Assembly: GCF_001434585.1 (NCBI RefSeq)
Contig: NZ_AZDB01000006.1
Location: forward strand, 18,445-82,444
Source of the DNA: Companilactobacillus crustorum JCM 15951
GTDB lineage: Bacteria > Bacillota > Bacilli > Lactobacillales > Lactobacillaceae
Direction of reading: 5' to 3'
Length of the DNA stretch: 64,000 bases
In this document: in pieces, positions 47,899 through 60,217 of the stretch
How positions within the stretch are numbered: the stretch's first letter is position 1
Layout of the letters: each line of letters starts with the position of its first letter
Position numbers and translations under genes: made by a program
Notes under the pieces: model-generated
Told to the model about the DNA's origin: nothing
Database searches by the model: none
The model's input: the letters and a program-made list of their open reading frames with translations, nothing else

Positions 47899-48945
47899 AT
47901 GACTAATAATGAAGATTTAGAATTGCTGGATTTAGTTGCCCCAGACTTCATTAAGACTCTGGAAAAGCGATTTAAAATACTTCAGAGTATCTCATTAATG
48001 GAGCCAGTTGGGCGCAGAGTTTTAGCTGATGATCTTAACATTACAGAGCGTGGTTTAAGAACTGAAACCGACTTGTTGAGAAAGCAAGGCTTACTTATTT
48101 CATCAAAGTCTGGAATGTCTCTAACAAAGACAGGTACAGATGTGGTAAGTAGACTAACCAAGATATTAGCTGATTATCAAGGAACAGCTCTTTTAGAGAA
48201 ACAATTGAGTCAAAAACTTGGTATTAGTCGTTGTATCATCTTACCCGGTAATGCTGATAAGCAATATCGAGTAGTTGATTCTTTTGGTAGAAGGCTTAAT
48301 CAACTTTTAGGTTCGATTTTACCAGCCGGACAGTCAATGATTTCTGTCACTGGTGGTAGTACTCTAGCACGTGTAGCGAGAAATCTTTCACCAGATTTAT
48401 CTAAAAATCGCCAGTTGGTATTTGTGCCAGCTCGTGGTGGAGTAGGTGAGTCAGTAACGATTCAAGCAAACAGTGTCTGTGCAGAGATGGCTTTAAAAAC
48501 TCAGGGTCAATATCGGGCAATGTATTTGCCAGAAGACATAAGTGAAAAAAGTTTTGAATCTTTGCAAAAAGAGACTTCAATTAAATCGGTTCTTGAACTA
48601 ATATATAGAAGTAATGTTGTGATTCACAGCATTGGAACCGCAAGGATTATGGCTGATCGTAGAAATTTATCTGCGAAGGAACAAAAGATTGTCGATGATG
48701 GGCAAGCTATTTCTGAAGCATTTGGTGATTTCTTTGATCAAAGTGGTAAACTTGTATACAAGGTACCTAGGATTGGACTTCATGTCCGGGACCTTGATAA
48801 AATTAAACATGTGATTGCAATTGCTGGCGGTCAAAGTAAGGCTAAAGCAATTCAATCATATATGAAAAACGCACCTCATCATACGATTTTAATAACTGAT
48901 GAAGGTGCCTCAAAGCTGATTTTAAGGGATAACCCTTTAAAATAA
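47899..48945 (+). CDS. cggR: Central glycolytic genes regulator CggR
   Basis: A 348-residue SorC-family repressor: N-terminal HTH (about 25-75, GRRVLADDLNITERGLRTETDLLRKQGLL) and a C-terminal sugar-phosphate-binding domain with VTGGSTLARVARNL and IAGGQSKAKAIQSYM. ATG 47899 has GGAG at 9 bases; the longer frame from 47839 would run through the operator. It heads cggR-gap-pgk-tpi-eno. Confidence 0.95.
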   Translation: MTNNEDLELLDLVAPDFIKTLEKRFKILQSISLMEPVGRRVLADDLNITERGLRTETDLLRKQGLLISSKSGMSLTKTGTDVVSRLTKILADYQGTALLEKQLSQKLGISRCIILPGNADKQYRVVDSFGRRLNQLLGSILPAGQSMISVTGGSTLARVARNLSPDLSKNRQLVFVPARGGVGESVTIQANSVCAEMALKTQGQYRAMYLPEDISEKSFESLQKETSIKSVLELIYRSNVVIHSIGTARIMADRRNLSAKEQKIVDDGQAISEAFGDFFDQSGKLVYKVPRIGLHVRDLDKIKHVIAIAGGQSKAKAIQSYMKNAPHHTILITDEGASKLILRDNPLK

Positions 48946-48979
48946 TATTTTTTTGATTTCCTGAAGGAGGAATTTTTGT

Positions 48980-50008
48980 ATGACTACAAAAGTTGGTATT
49001 AATGGATTTGGCCGTATCGGTCGTTTGGCATTCCGCCGTATCGCTGCACTTCAAGCAGCTGGCAAGACAGATTTGGAAGTTGTTGCAATTAACGATTTAA
49101 CTTCACCTGCTATGCTTGCTCACCTATTGAAGTATGATACTGCTCATGGTAACTTCGAAATTGACAAGATCACTGCTGAAGATAACGCTATCGTTGTTGA
49201 TGGTAAGAAGATCCCTGTATATGCTGAAATGAACGCTGCAGACCTTAAATGGGTTGCTAACGACGGTGTTGACATCGTTCTTGAATGTACTGGTTTCTAC
49301 ACATCACAAGAAAAAGCACAAGCTCATATCGATGCTGGTGCAAAACGTGTATTGATCTCAGCTCCATCAGGTGCTATGCCTACAGTTGTTTACGGTGTTA
49401 ACGACGACATTCTAACAAATGACGTTAAGATCGCTTCAGCTGGTTCATGTACAACAAACTGTCTTGCACCTCTAGCAAATGCCGTAAACAAAGAATTCGG
49501 TATTAAAGCTGGTACAATGACAACTATCCATGCTTACACAGCTACTCAAAAACTTCAAGATGGTCCAGAACGTAAAGGTAATGTTCGTGCTGCACGTGCT
49601 GCTGCTGCAAACATCATCCCTCATTCAACTGGTGCTGCTAAGGCTCTTGGTCTTGTTGTTCCTGAACTTAAAGGTAAACTTGACGGACATGCACAACGTG
49701 TTCCAGTTATCACAGGTTCAGTTACTGAATTAGTTGCAACTCTTGACAAAGAAGTTACAGTTGACGAAGTAAATGCTGCTATCAAGAAGTATACAGAAAA
49801 CAACCCTTCATTCGGTTACAACGATGATGAAATCGTATCTTCAGATGTTATCGGTACATCATTCGGTTCAATCTTTGACCCAACACAAACACAAATCGTT
49901 GGTTCAGGTGACGCCCAAGTTGTAAAGACTGTTGCTTGGTATGACAACGAATCAGGATTTACTGCACAAATGGTTCGTACACTTGAAAAATTTGCTACAT
50001 TAGACTAA
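48980..50008 (+). CDS. gap: Glyceraldehyde-3-phosphate dehydrogenase
   Basis: A 342-residue NAD-dependent GAPDH. Rossmann motif [14 protein letters not shown], catalytic Cys in [13 protein letters not shown], and a C-terminal WYDNESGF. It is rich in codons such as AAC, TAC and TTC compared with neighbours, a sign of very high expression. AAGGAGGA before the ATG. Its own terminator follows. Confidence 0.98.
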   Translation: MTTKVGINGFGRIGRLAFRRIAALQAAGKTDLEVVAINDLTSPAMLAHLLKYDTAHGNFEIDKITAEDNAIVVDGKKIPVYAEMNAADLKWVANDGVDIVLECTGFYTSQEKAQAHIDAGAKRVLISAPSGAMPTVVYGVNDDILTNDVKIASAGSCTTNCLAPLANAVNKEFGIKAGTMTTIHAYTATQKLQDGPERKGNVRAARAAAANIIPHSTGAAKALGLVVPELKGKLDGHAQRVPVITGSVTELVATLDKEVTVDEVNAAIKKYTENNPSFGYNDDEIVSSDVIGTSFGSIFDPTQTQIVGSGDAQVVKTVAWYDNESGFTAQMVRTLEKFATLD

Positions 50009-50067
50009 TTCGTTAGCTTAATTAGTGATTAAATTAAGATAAAACCTAATTTAGTGTGATTTAAATT

Positions 50068-50100
50068 GGCGGAGGGAGGAAACTCCTTCCGCCTTTTTTT
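50068..50100 (+). terminator. Terminator between gap and pgk
   Basis: GGCGGAGGGAG-GAAA-CTCCTTCCGCC, an 11-bp stem with one wobble, then T7. Only 28 bases remain to the pgk start and no promoter fits, so partial read-through is implied. Confidence 0.85.
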
Positions 50101-50128
50101 AAGGAAAATATTGGAGGAATTATTTACA

Positions 50129-51343
50129 ATGGCTAAACTTATCGTTTCTGACGTTGACGTAAAAGACAAAAAAGTCTTGATGCGTGTAGATTTCAACGTT
50201 CCTATTAAAGATGGTGTTGTCGGCGATACTAACCGTATCGTTGGTGCTATCCCAACAATCAAGTATGTTTCAGAACATGGTGGAAAGGTTATCTTGCTAT
50301 CTCACTTGGGTCGTATTAAGAGTGACGAAGACAAGAAAGCTTTATCATTGAAGCCAGTTGCTGCTAAACTTCAAGAATTAAGTGGTATGCCAGTTAAGTT
50401 CGTACCTGTTAACGAAGGTAAAGAACTTGAAGATGCTATCAATGAACTAAAAGATGGCGACATTCTACTTATGGAAAATACTCGTTTCCAAGATATCGAC
50501 AACGACTTTGGTAAACGCGAAAGCAAGAACGATCCTAAACTTGGCGAATACTGGGCATCACTTGGTGATGTATTTATCAACGATGCATTCGGTACAGCCC
50601 ACAGAAGCCATGCTTCAAACGTTGGTATTTCAACAGCTATGAAGGCTGCTGGTAAGCCAGTTGCTGCTGGTTTCTTGATGGAAAAGGAAATCAAGTTCTT
50701 AGGTAACGCCGTTGACAATCCTGTACACCCATTCGTAACAATTCTTGGTGGTGCTAAGGTTTCAGATAAGATCGGTGTTATTGAAAACTTAATTCCAAAA
50801 TCAGACCATATCTTAATCGGTGGTGGTATGGCATACACATTCTTAGCTGCTCAAGGCCACAAGATTGGTAAGTCATTGTTCGAAGCTGACAAGGTTGAAT
50901 TGGCTAAGGATCTATTACAAAAGGCTGGCGACAAGATCGTTCTTCCTGTAGATCATATTGTTGCTAAGGAATTCTCAAACGATGCTGAAGCTACAACTAC
51001 TGATGGCGTTGATATTCCTGATGACGAAATGGCTCTTGATATCGGACCTAAGACAGTTAAATTGTTCCAAGATACTCTAAAGGGTGCTAAGACTGTTGTA
51101 TGGAATGGACCAATGGGTGCATTTGAAATGAGCAAGTTTGCTGAAGGTACTCTTGAAGTTGGACGTGCTATGGGTAACTTGACAGATGCTATTACTATCG
51201 TTGGTGGTGGTGACTCAACTGCTGCTGCTAAGAGTCTTGGTATTGCTGACAAGCTAACACACATCTCAACTGGTGGTGGTGCTTCACTAGAATATCTTGA
51301 AGGTAAAGTATTACCTGGTATCGACTCAATTTCAAATAAATAA
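50129..51343 (+). CDS. pgk: Phosphoglycerate kinase
   Basis: A 404-residue PGK that makes ATP from 1,3-bisphosphoglycerate. [11 protein letters not shown] near residue 20, the VILLSHLGR basic patch and the [13 protein letters not shown] nucleotide loop near 370. ATG 50129 ([11 protein letters not shown]) has GGAGGA; the longer frame would start inside the terminator. Confidence 0.97.
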   Translation: MAKLIVSDVDVKDKKVLMRVDFNVPIKDGVVGDTNRIVGAIPTIKYVSEHGGKVILLSHLGRIKSDEDKKALSLKPVAAKLQELSGMPVKFVPVNEGKELEDAINELKDGDILLMENTRFQDIDNDFGKRESKNDPKLGEYWASLGDVFINDAFGTAHRSHASNVGISTAMKAAGKPVAAGFLMEKEIKFLGNAVDNPVHPFVTILGGAKVSDKIGVIENLIPKSDHILIGGGMAYTFLAAQGHKIGKSLFEADKVELAKDLLQKAGDKIVLPVDHIVAKEFSNDAEATTTDGVDIPDDEMALDIGPKTVKLFQDTLKGAKTVVWNGPMGAFEMSKFAEGTLEVGRAMGNLTDAITIVGGGDSTAAAKSLGIADKLTHISTGGGASLEYLEGKVLPGIDSISNK

Positions 51344-51369
51344 TTATTTTTCAGAGGAGAATTAATTTT

Positions 51370-52122
51370 ATGCGTACACCTATTATTGCGGGTAACTGGA
51401 AGATGAACAAAAATCCTAAGGAAACTCAAGAATTTTTAGACGGTATCAAAGGTAAATTGCCTGAATCAGGCGTTGAAACTATTATTGGTGCCCCAGCTAT
51501 TGACCTTACAACACTTGTTGCAGGTGCTGAAGGTACACCTTTAAAAACTGCTGCTGAAAACAGTTACTTTGAAGATGCTGGTGCCTTTACTGGTGAAACT
51601 TCACCTAAAGCTCTTGATGAAATGGGTATTGATTATGTAATCATCGGCCATTCAGAAAGAAGACAATACTTCGGTGAAACTGATGAAGATATCAACAAGA
51701 AAGCTCACGCTATCTTGAAGAACAACATGTTACCTATCATTTGCTGTGGTGAAACACTAGAACAACGTGAAGCTGGCAAGGCTGAAGACTGGGTAACTGG
51801 TCAAATCGAAAATGCTGTTAAGGGTATTTCTGCTGATGATTTAGCTAAATCAGTTATCGCTTACGAACCAATCTGGGCTATCGGTACTGGTAAGACTGCT
51901 ACTGCTGATCAAGCACAAGAAATGGTTCACGTAATCCGTGAAAAAGTTGCTAGCTTGTATGATGCTGATACTGCTGATAAAGTAAGAATTCTTTATGGTG
52001 GTTCTGTAAAACCTGCTAACGTTAAAGAATTGATGGCTAAAGAAGATATTGATGGTGGACTTGTTGGTGGAGCATCAATGGATCCAGAATCATTTATCGC
52101 CTTAGCTACATTCAACAAATAA
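51370..52122 (+). CDS. tpiA: Triosephosphate isomerase
   Basis: A 250-residue TIM barrel. Substrate Lys in NWKMNK, catalytic His in [10 protein letters not shown], Glu in [14 protein letters not shown], and the phosphate loop [18 protein letters not shown] upstream. Confidence 0.98.
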   Translation: MRTPIIAGNWKMNKNPKETQEFLDGIKGKLPESGVETIIGAPAIDLTTLVAGAEGTPLKTAAENSYFEDAGAFTGETSPKALDEMGIDYVIIGHSERRQYFGETDEDINKKAHAILKNNMLPIICCGETLEQREAGKAEDWVTGQIENAVKGISADDLAKSVIAYEPIWAIGTGKTATADQAQEMVHVIREKVASLYDADTADKVRILYGGSVKPANVKELMAKEDIDGGLVGGASMDPESFIALATFNK

Positions 52123-52141
52123 TAACTTCTATTAAGTTATT
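52121..52141 (+). terminator. Weak hairpin between tpiA and eno
   Basis: AATAACTT-CTATT-AAGTTATT followed by the T-rich TATTTT. AT-only, so weak; it may stabilise or partly end the tpi message. Confidence 0.4.
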
Positions 52142-52202
52142 TATTTTAAGTACTAAAAAGGTTAAAATTAGTTTGTATTAAAATCATAAAGGAGATTTTT
52201 AA

Positions 52203-53507
<1,305 letters not shown>

Positions 53508-53526
53508 TTACTATAAGTGATTAATT

Positions 53527-53552
53527 AAAACAGCCTTAGGGCTGTTTTTTTT
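53527..53552 (+). terminator. Terminator after eno
   Basis: AAAACAGCC-TTAG-GGCTGTTTT hairpin with a continuing T run. Confidence 0.85.
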
Positions 53553-53591
53553 GTACAATAATAGTAGCTTATAAAATTGGAGGATACTTGT

Positions 53592-54653
53592 ATGACATTA
53601 AAAATTGCTTTCATTGGTTTTGGTAAGTCAGCTAATCGTTATCATTTGCCATATTTGAATATTAGAAAAAATTTTCAAGTAAAAACGATATATACTCGTA
53701 AAGCTGTTAATGAATCATTGGCTCAACCCTATCGTGAAAAGGGTGTTAATTTCACTAATGATTTGAATGATATTTTAAATGATCCTGAAATTGATGTGGT
53801 AACGATTTGCACACCGGCTCAAACTCACTATCAGTTAGCTAAGAGTGTTATTGAAGCAAAAAAATCAGTTATTGTTGAAAAACCGTTTGTTGATACTTTG
53901 GATCATGCCAAAGAATTAATTAAATTAGGGAAGGACAATAATGTTCTAGTGATGCCATATCAAAATCGCCGCTTTGATGGAGATTATCTAGCTGCTAAAC
54001 AAGTAATTGACCAAGGTTTTTTAGGCGATATTGTTGAAGTAGAGTCACATATTGACTATTACCGTCCTAATAGTGTTAACCAACCGGGATCTAAAGAACA
54101 AGGTGAGTTCTATGGTTTAGGTATTCATTTGATGGATCGAATGGTAGCTTTATTTGGTCGTCCAGATCAGGTAGTCTATGATATTAGAAATACTGAAGTC
54201 AGTGATGCTGTGGATAATTATTTTGATGTTGATTTGCATTATGGCACTAAAATGAAGGCTAAGGTAAAAGTAAGTACTGATGTTGCCAAAGAGTATCCTC
54301 GATTTATTGTCCATGGCATGAATGGTTCATTTGTTAAATATGGAGCTGACCAGCAAGAGAACGATTTGAAAGCGGGAATCATGCCAGGAACTGCTGGATT
54401 TGGCGAAGATAGTCCAATGTATTATGGAATTGCCAAATATCAAAATACTAATGGCGACTGGATTGAAAAGCAAATTAAAACGCCATTAGGTGACTATGGT
54501 TTGTATTATGATTCGGTTTATCAAACTTTAGTCAACAAAAAAGCACGTTTAGTATCGGATGAAGAAATTTTGACTGATATGGAGATTTTAGAGGCCGGTT
54601 TTTACCAACCATCACCTTCAATTTATAATGTGCCAAAATTAGATTTAAAGTAA
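53592..54653 (+). CDS. Gfo/Idh/MocA-family oxidoreductase
   Basis: A 353-residue NAD(P)-dependent oxidoreductase. Rossmann start LKIAFIGFGKSANRYHLPYL, the family motif VEKPFVDTLDHA with the catalytic-type Lys near residue 98, and a C-terminal beta-sheet domain with GIHLMDRMVALFG. ATG 53592 has GGAGG at the right spacing. The substrate (a sugar or small polyol) cannot be told from sequence. The ClC gene starts 12 bases later and may share the transcript. Confidence 0.85.
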   Translation: MTLKIAFIGFGKSANRYHLPYLNIRKNFQVKTIYTRKAVNESLAQPYREKGVNFTNDLNDILNDPEIDVVTICTPAQTHYQLAKSVIEAKKSVIVEKPFVDTLDHAKELIKLGKDNNVLVMPYQNRRFDGDYLAAKQVIDQGFLGDIVEVESHIDYYRPNSVNQPGSKEQGEFYGLGIHLMDRMVALFGRPDQVVYDIRNTEVSDAVDNYFDVDLHYGTKMKAKVKVSTDVAKEYPRFIVHGMNGSFVKYGADQQENDLKAGIMPGTAGFGEDSPMYYGIAKYQNTNGDWIEKQIKTPLGDYGLYYDSVYQTLVNKKARLVSDEEILTDMEILEAGFYQPSPSIYNVPKLDLK

Positions 54654-54665
54654 TAGGGGAAAAAG

Positions 54666-56207
54666 ATGAAGGTAGCTTTTAATGATAATGAAAAATTAAG
54701 ATTAACTTTAGAGGGGATACTAGTTGGAATTATTTCTGGAGTTGTGGTTAGCATGTTCCGCTGGTCGATTGCCCATTCTTTAAAGTTATTTCAAGGACTT
54801 TATATTGCTGCCCGGACTAATTTAGGCTTAGTGATTGGCTTAGTTTTCTTGATGATTGCAATTGCTCTGGTAGTTGGCTATTTATTGAAAAAAGAACCTA
54901 ATATTTCTGGTTCTGGTATTCCACAGGTTGAGGCTCAATTAGGCGGAGAAATGCAGATGAAGTGGTGGTCCATTTTGTGGCGCAAATTCATTGGTGGTAT
55001 TTTGAGTATAGGGCCAGGTTTATTTTTAGGACGAGAAGGGCCATCGATTCAATTAGGTGCAGCTGTTGGTCAAGGTGTTGGCGATTTGACGCATGATAAT
55101 GTGGGCGTTAATCAGCGGGTTTTAATTGCTAGTGGTGCGGCAGCAGGATTGTCGGCAGCTTTTAGTGCTCCAATTGCCGGAGCCATGTTTGTTTTGGAGG
55201 AAGTTTATCATAACTTCTCACCGTTGGTTTGGATTACATCTTTAGCCAGTGCAGTTACTGCCAATGTTATTGCATTATATGTTTTTGGATTACAGCCTGT
55301 ATTGCAGGTGCCATACCGATTCAGTCTGCCAATTAAATATTATTGGCACTTGATTGTTTTAGGAATTATTTTAGGTTTGATGGGGCGTTTGTACCAGGTT
55401 TTAACGTTATCAATGCCAGCAATTTATAATAAGACTCGTTTGCCACGATATCTTCAAGGAATTGTTCCGTTAATTTTAATTGTTCCTTTAGGGATGATGG
55501 TGCCACAATTTATCGGTGGCGGTAATGAGATAATTGTTAGTTTGGAAAAATATGGAACTAGTTTGACGTTAATGTTGGGCTTGTTGGCTTTACGATTTAT
55601 TTTTTCAATGATATCTTATGGTTCGGGAGTTCCAGGTGGAATCTTTTTACCAATTTTAAACTTGGGTGCCATTATTGGCGCCATCTATGCAATAGTTATG
55701 AGTCAATTAGGTTTGTTGCCAATTTATTTTGAAAGTAACTTAATAATCTTTGCTATGGCGGGCTACTTTGCTTGTATTAGTAAGGCGCCATTTACGGCAA
55801 TTATTTTAGTCACGGAAATGGTTGGTTCCTTGAAGCACTTGATGCCTTTGGCCGTTTTATCTTTAGTGGCTTATATTGTGGTTGATCTATTAAATGGGGC
55901 ACCGATTTATGAGGCTTTGAAAGAACGATTGAATATCAATTCTGATTATTTGAATCGTGTCAGCAAGTTAAATGATCGTTTGGAAGTACCAATTTATGAA
56001 GGCAGTTCAATTGATGGTAAATATATACGAGACATACCATTTCCAAAGGATATTTTAGTGGTAGCCATTTATCGAGGCGAACGTCAATTAATTCCTCGTG
56101 GCGACACATTGGTTAAGGCTGGCGACCGTTTAATATGTATGGTTAATGCTGGTCAACGAGCTCGCGTATCTCAAAAGTTAAAAGACTTGATTAATGGAAT
56201 TAACTAG
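54666..56207 (+). CDS. ClC-family chloride/fluoride transporter with TrkA-C domain
   Basis: A 513-residue ClC protein. Selectivity motifs GSGIPQVE, GREGPSIQ (gating Glu) and GSGVPGGIFLP show it is of the Cl-/H+ antiporter type. About residues 435-513 form a TrkA-C (RCK-C) ligand-binding domain. Full length. Fluoride-type CLCs have Met rather than Glu at the gate region, so chloride exchange is more likely. Confidence 0.88.
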   Translation: MKVAFNDNEKLRLTLEGILVGIISGVVVSMFRWSIAHSLKLFQGLYIAARTNLGLVIGLVFLMIAIALVVGYLLKKEPNISGSGIPQVEAQLGGEMQMKWWSILWRKFIGGILSIGPGLFLGREGPSIQLGAAVGQGVGDLTHDNVGVNQRVLIASGAAAGLSAAFSAPIAGAMFVLEEVYHNFSPLVWITSLASAVTANVIALYVFGLQPVLQVPYRFSLPIKYYWHLIVLGIILGLMGRLYQVLTLSMPAIYNKTRLPRYLQGIVPLILIVPLGMMVPQFIGGGNEIIVSLEKYGTSLTLMLGLLALRFIFSMISYGSGVPGGIFLPILNLGAIIGAIYAIVMSQLGLLPIYFESNLIIFAMAGYFACISKAPFTAIILVTEMVGSLKHLMPLAVLSLVAYIVVDLLNGAPIYEALKERLNINSDYLNRVSKLNDRLEVPIYEGSSIDGKYIRDIPFPKDILVVAIYRGERQLIPRGDTLVKAGDRLICMVNAGQRARVSQKLKDLINGIN

Positions 56208-56280
56208 AAATTTGACCACTTTTATGTTATTGTTTTAGGAGTGATTTCAGCTTTTAACACCATGAACGGAGGTTTTACAG

Positions 56281-56517
56281 GTGTATAATATTATCGAGAC
56301 AGTGTTGATAATCGTATCCATTTTGATAATTATTGCCGTGCTAATGCAGCCTACAAAGCAACAAGATGCTTTGAATGCATTGTCCGGTGGTGGTGGTGAC
56401 CTATTCAGCAACCAGAAGAAACGTGGTTTTGAAGCCTTCATGGTTAAGGTTACCTACGTTTTACTAGTACTATTTTTTGTATGTTCACTCGTATTAGTAT
56501 ACTTATCATCTCACTAA
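56281..56517 (+). CDS. secG: Preprotein translocase subunit SecG
   Basis: A 78-residue SecG with two helices (about 4-22 and 55-75) joined by the glycine-rich cytoplasmic loop LSGGGGDLFSNQKKRGFE. It starts at GTG 56281 with GGAGG. It leads the conserved secG-est-rnr-smpB block. Confidence 0.93.
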   Translation: MYNIIETVLIIVSILIIIAVLMQPTKQQDALNALSGGGGDLFSNQKKRGFEAFMVKVTYVLLVLFFVCSLVLVYLSSH

Positions 56518-56526
56518 GCGATTTAT

Positions 56527-56554
56527 CCTCCTGAAGTTACTCAGGAGGTTTTTT
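56527..56554 (+). terminator. Terminator after secG
   Basis: CCTCCTGA-AGTTAC-TCAGGAGG followed by T6. Confidence 0.8.
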
Positions 56555-56574
56555 GTTATAAGGAGCAAAATAGT

Positions 56575-57312
56575 ATGAAAATATTGACACCAAAGCCATT
56601 CTATTTTGATAATGGAACTAGTGCTATTTTATTGCTACATTCATTTTCAGGTACGCCGAATGATATGCGACTTTTGGGACGATTTTTAGAAAGACATAAT
56701 TATTCAGTCTATGCACCAATGTTCGCTGGACATGGAACATCTGAACCGTTAGATATTTTGCAGCAAGGTTCACCTGAAAAGTGGTGGCAACAAACACAAG
56801 CAGCTGTTCAATTTTTAAAGGATCAGCAAAAGACGAAAGTCTATGTTTTTGGATTATCTTTGGGAGCAATTTTTGCTACTAAAGCATTGGAATCAATTCC
56901 TGAAGTAGTTGCGGGTGGAGTTTTTGGTTCTCCTTTATATACTCATGGATATAAAGGAATAAAAAATGCCTTTCTGACTTATGCCAAAAAGGTGTACTCT
57001 ATTCAACAGAACTTAACTGAAGTAGAAACTGATAATAAACTCCGTTTAGTAGATTCTAAGATTGATGCAAAATTAATGGAAATTAGAAAGACATCTAATC
57101 TTGTAGTGGAAAATTTAGCTGAAATAAAACGACCATATTTTATTGGTCAAGGTACGAGTGATAAATTGGTAGATCCTAAAGCAGCTAGTCAAGTTGCAAG
57201 GGACGTAAAAACATCACAGCTACATTTATATAATGCAGGGCATGTCCTAACGATTAACCAGGCTCATAATCAAGTAGCAAGTGATGTCTTAAATTTTTTA
57301 GAAAATAATTGA
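56575..57312 (+). CDS. est: Carboxylesterase (Est30-like)
   Basis: A 245-residue alpha/beta hydrolase close to Bacillus Est30: oxyanion motif LLHSFSGTPNDMRLLG, nucleophile FGLSLGAIFA (near residue 94), Asp in GTSDKLVD and His in NAGHVLTINQAH. It commonly lies between secG and rnr in Firmicutes, as here. The physiological substrate is unknown. Confidence 0.88.
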   Translation: MKILTPKPFYFDNGTSAILLLHSFSGTPNDMRLLGRFLERHNYSVYAPMFAGHGTSEPLDILQQGSPEKWWQQTQAAVQFLKDQQKTKVYVFGLSLGAIFATKALESIPEVVAGGVFGSPLYTHGYKGIKNAFLTYAKKVYSIQQNLTEVETDNKLRLVDSKIDAKLMEIRKTSNLVVENLAEIKRPYFIGQGTSDKLVDPKAASQVARDVKTSQLHLYNAGHVLTINQAHNQVASDVLNFLENN

Positions 57313-57320
57313 GGATAGAA

Positions 57321-59651
57321 ATGCCAGATAAAGAAAATAAATTAATTGCCGACATATTAGAGGTTTTTAGAAGCAACCCTGATCGTCGTTACAAATCTGA
57401 ACAGATTGAAGATATATTAAGATTGCACGGTGCTTCAGCTTTTAAGCGCGTCGTGAAATCATTAGCCGTCTTAGAAGGTGAAAGTAAGATTACTTTGACT
57501 AACAAAGATGAATTTAAAATGGCTACGCCAGAGACAGTTGTTGAAGGTATATTTAAGGGCAATGATAAAGGATTTGGCTTTGTTAGATATGATGAAGTAG
57601 ATCCTGATGCTTTTATTGCTAGAAGCAATACGATGTTTGCTGTTAACGGAGATACCGTTGAAGTGAAGATCACTAAGCCTTCAAATCCTTGGATTGACAA
57701 GGGACCAGAAGGCGAAATTATTAAGATTGAAGAGCGTTCATTAACTAAAGCCGTGGGTGAATTCCATGCTTATAGTGATGCTCAAGTAGAAAAAACGGGT
57801 CATTATGGATATGTTCAAAGTCATGAAAAGAAGATTGCTTCATACATGATTTTTATTTCTGATAAGGGCCTACATCCACAAATTGGCGATATGGTTCAGG
57901 TGTCAATTGATGAATACCCTAATGCTAAACACCCTCAAAGCATGGAGGGAACAGCCTTAGAAGTTATTGGTAATAAGAATGATCCTGGTGTTGATATCAT
58001 GTCAATTGTAGTTGACAACGATATTAATCCCGAATTTCCTAATGAGGTTCTTAAAGAAGCTGAAAAGGTTCCTGATCATGTCTTAGATTCTGATCGTGTT
58101 GGTCGAAAAGATTTAACTGACAATATGGTTATCACAATTGATGGGGATGACTCAAAGGATTTTGATGATGCTGTTGGATTAGATATCTTGCCAAATGGTA
58201 ACTATCATTTGGAAGTTGACATTGCGGATGTAACTCATTATGTCAAAGAAGGTTCACCATTAGATCAAGAAGCTTATAGTCGTGGGACAAGTACTTACTT
58301 AGTCGATCGAGTAATTCCTATGTTGCCATTCAGATTGTCGAATGGTATTTGTTCTTTGAACCCAGGTGAGGATCGTTTGGCCTTAACTTGTGAGATGGAA
58401 ATCGATCATCAAGGAAATGTTGTTAAACATGAAATTTATCCTAGTGTGATTAGATCTAAGTATCGTATGACTTATAACAATGTTAATGAAATTCTTAAAG
58501 ATGATGAATTGTTAACAGAAGAATATGCACCAGTTGTACCAATGCTTAAACAAATGGCTGAACTTCATGAAATTCTTTTCAACAAGCGTCATGAACGTGG
58601 TGCTATTGATTTTGAAGAAACTGAAGCTCAAATCATCGTTGATGAGAATGGTAAACCAATCGATATTAAGTTAAGAGAACGTGGAACATCTGAAAAGATG
58701 ATTGAATCATTCATGTTAGCTGCCAATGAAACAGTTGCTGAACACTATAATGTTAAGCATGTACCATTCTTGTATCGTGTCCATGAAAAGCCAGATGAAG
58801 AAAAGATTAAGAACTTCTTTGAATTTGCTGCTGCTATGGGTGTGCAAGTTAAAGGTAATCTAAAAGAAATTACACCTAAGATGTTCCAAAATGTTTTGCA
58901 AAGCGTTGTCGGAACACCTGAGGAACAAGTTGTAACTATTATGTTGTTGAGAAGTTTGCAACAAGCTAGATATTCAGATGAACCATTAGGTCACTTTGGT
59001 CTAGCTGCTAAGTACTATACTCACTTTACTTCACCAATCAGACGTTACCCTGATTTAACTGTACATCGTATGATTCACAGCTATGCTGAAAATGGCTTTA
59101 CTGATGAAGAACAGACTAAGTGGTCTAATAAGTTGCAAGAGATTGCTGAACATACTTCTGGTCGTGAAAGAATTTCAATCAATGCAGAACGTGCAGTTGA
59201 TGATTTGAAGAAGACTGAATACATGGCTGATCAGGTTGGAAATACTTTTGATGCCGTTGTTAGTTCTGTAACTAGTTTTGGGATGTTCATTCAATTGGAT
59301 AATACAGTTGAAGGATTGATTCATATTTCAAATATGAAGGATGACTTCTACGAATATGATGAAAAGAGCATGTCCATGCATGGGCGTGGTACTGGTAAGA
59401 CCTTTAAAGTTGGTCAACCAATCAAGGTTAAATTAATCAGAGCGGATGTAGAGCATCGTCAAATTGATTTTGAACGAGTATTAACTCCCGAAGAACAAGA
59501 ACAAGCTGATAAACGTGAGGCTGAGTTTAAGAAGAAGCGTTCGATGCAACATGGACGCGGACGTGGTGGTCATGGTCGCCATAATGATAATAAAGGCCAT
59601 GGAAATAAAGATAATAACCATAAGAGACGTGGTAAATACGAAAGTCGGTGA
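57321..59651 (+). CDS. rnr: Ribonuclease R
   Basis: A 776-residue 3'-5' exoribonuclease: N-terminal helical domain, cold-shock domains (about 65-215), RNB catalytic domain with [14 protein letters not shown] near 275, S1 domain (about 635-725) and a basic Gly/His/Asn/Lys-rich tail. ATG 57321 has GAGGA 5 bases upstream. smpB follows, a functional pair in trans-translation since RNase R degrades stalled messages. Confidence 0.96.
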   Translation: MPDKENKLIADILEVFRSNPDRRYKSEQIEDILRLHGASAFKRVVKSLAVLEGESKITLTNKDEFKMATPETVVEGIFKGNDKGFGFVRYDEVDPDAFIARSNTMFAVNGDTVEVKITKPSNPWIDKGPEGEIIKIEERSLTKAVGEFHAYSDAQVEKTGHYGYVQSHEKKIASYMIFISDKGLHPQIGDMVQVSIDEYPNAKHPQSMEGTALEVIGNKNDPGVDIMSIVVDNDINPEFPNEVLKEAEKVPDHVLDSDRVGRKDLTDNMVITIDGDDSKDFDDAVGLDILPNGNYHLEVDIADVTHYVKEGSPLDQEAYSRGTSTYLVDRVIPMLPFRLSNGICSLNPGEDRLALTCEMEIDHQGNVVKHEIYPSVIRSKYRMTYNNVNEILKDDELLTEEYAPVVPMLKQMAELHEILFNKRHERGAIDFEETEAQIIVDENGKPIDIKLRERGTSEKMIESFMLAANETVAEHYNVKHVPFLYRVHEKPDEEKIKNFFEFAAAMGVQVKGNLKEITPKMFQNVLQSVVGTPEEQVVTIMLLRSLQQARYSDEPLGHFGLAAKYYTHFTSPIRRYPDLTVHRMIHSYAENGFTDEEQTKWSNKLQEIAEHTSGRERISINAERAVDDLKKTEYMADQVGNTFDAVVSSVTSFGMFIQLDNTVEGLIHISNMKDDFYEYDEKSMSMHGRGTGKTFKVGQPIKVKLIRADVEHRQIDFERVLTPEEQEQADKREAEFKKKRSMQHGRGRGGHGRHNDNKGHGNKDNNHKRRGKYESR

Positions 59652-59656
59652 TTCTT

Positions 59657-60127
59657 TTGAAGAAACATCATACAAAAGCTGCTAATGAAGTAGCTAATAA
59701 TCCTAAAGCTCGTCATGATTATAATATTTTGGAAACTTATGAAGCGGGTATTTCTTTAACCGGAACGGAAATTAAGTCAGTCCGTGCTAGTAAGATGAAT
59801 ATTAAAGATGGTTTCGTTCAAGCTAGAAATGGCGAATTATGGTTGGAAAATGTCAATATCAGTATTTATGATCAAGGCAATATGTTCAACCATGATCCAT
59901 TAAGAAATCGAAAGTTGCTGCTTCATAAAAAGGAAATCCGCAAAATAACTTCAAGTATTCAAGAAAAAGGAATCACAGTAGTTCCTTTAAAAGTTTATTT
60001 GAAGCAGGGTTTCGCCAAGGTATTGATCGGCGTGGCTGAAGGTAAAAAACAATACGATAAACGTGAAACAATTAAAAAACGTGATCAAGAACGAGAAATT
60101 AGACGTGTTATGAAAAACACGTATTAA
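59657..60127 (+). CDS. smpB: SsrA-binding protein SmpB
   Basis: A 156-residue tmRNA partner that rescues stalled ribosomes. [16 protein letters not shown] and [20 protein letters not shown] are diagnostic, and the C-terminal tail [18 protein letters not shown] mimics an mRNA in the A site. It starts at TTG 59657 (GGTGA upstream) or in frame at GTG 59648. No ssrA RNA follows. Confidence 0.94.
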   Translation: MKKHHTKAANEVANNPKARHDYNILETYEAGISLTGTEIKSVRASKMNIKDGFVQARNGELWLENVNISIYDQGNMFNHDPLRNRKLLLHKKEIRKITSSIQEKGITVVPLKVYLKQGFAKVLIGVAEGKKQYDKRETIKKRDQEREIRRVMKNTY

Positions 60128-60217
60128 TTTTTCTAATGATCGCTTTTTTTTTGCCTAAAATAGGATGTATTATTTAATATGATAAAATACATATTATAGA
60201 TATACTTGGGGGTAACA

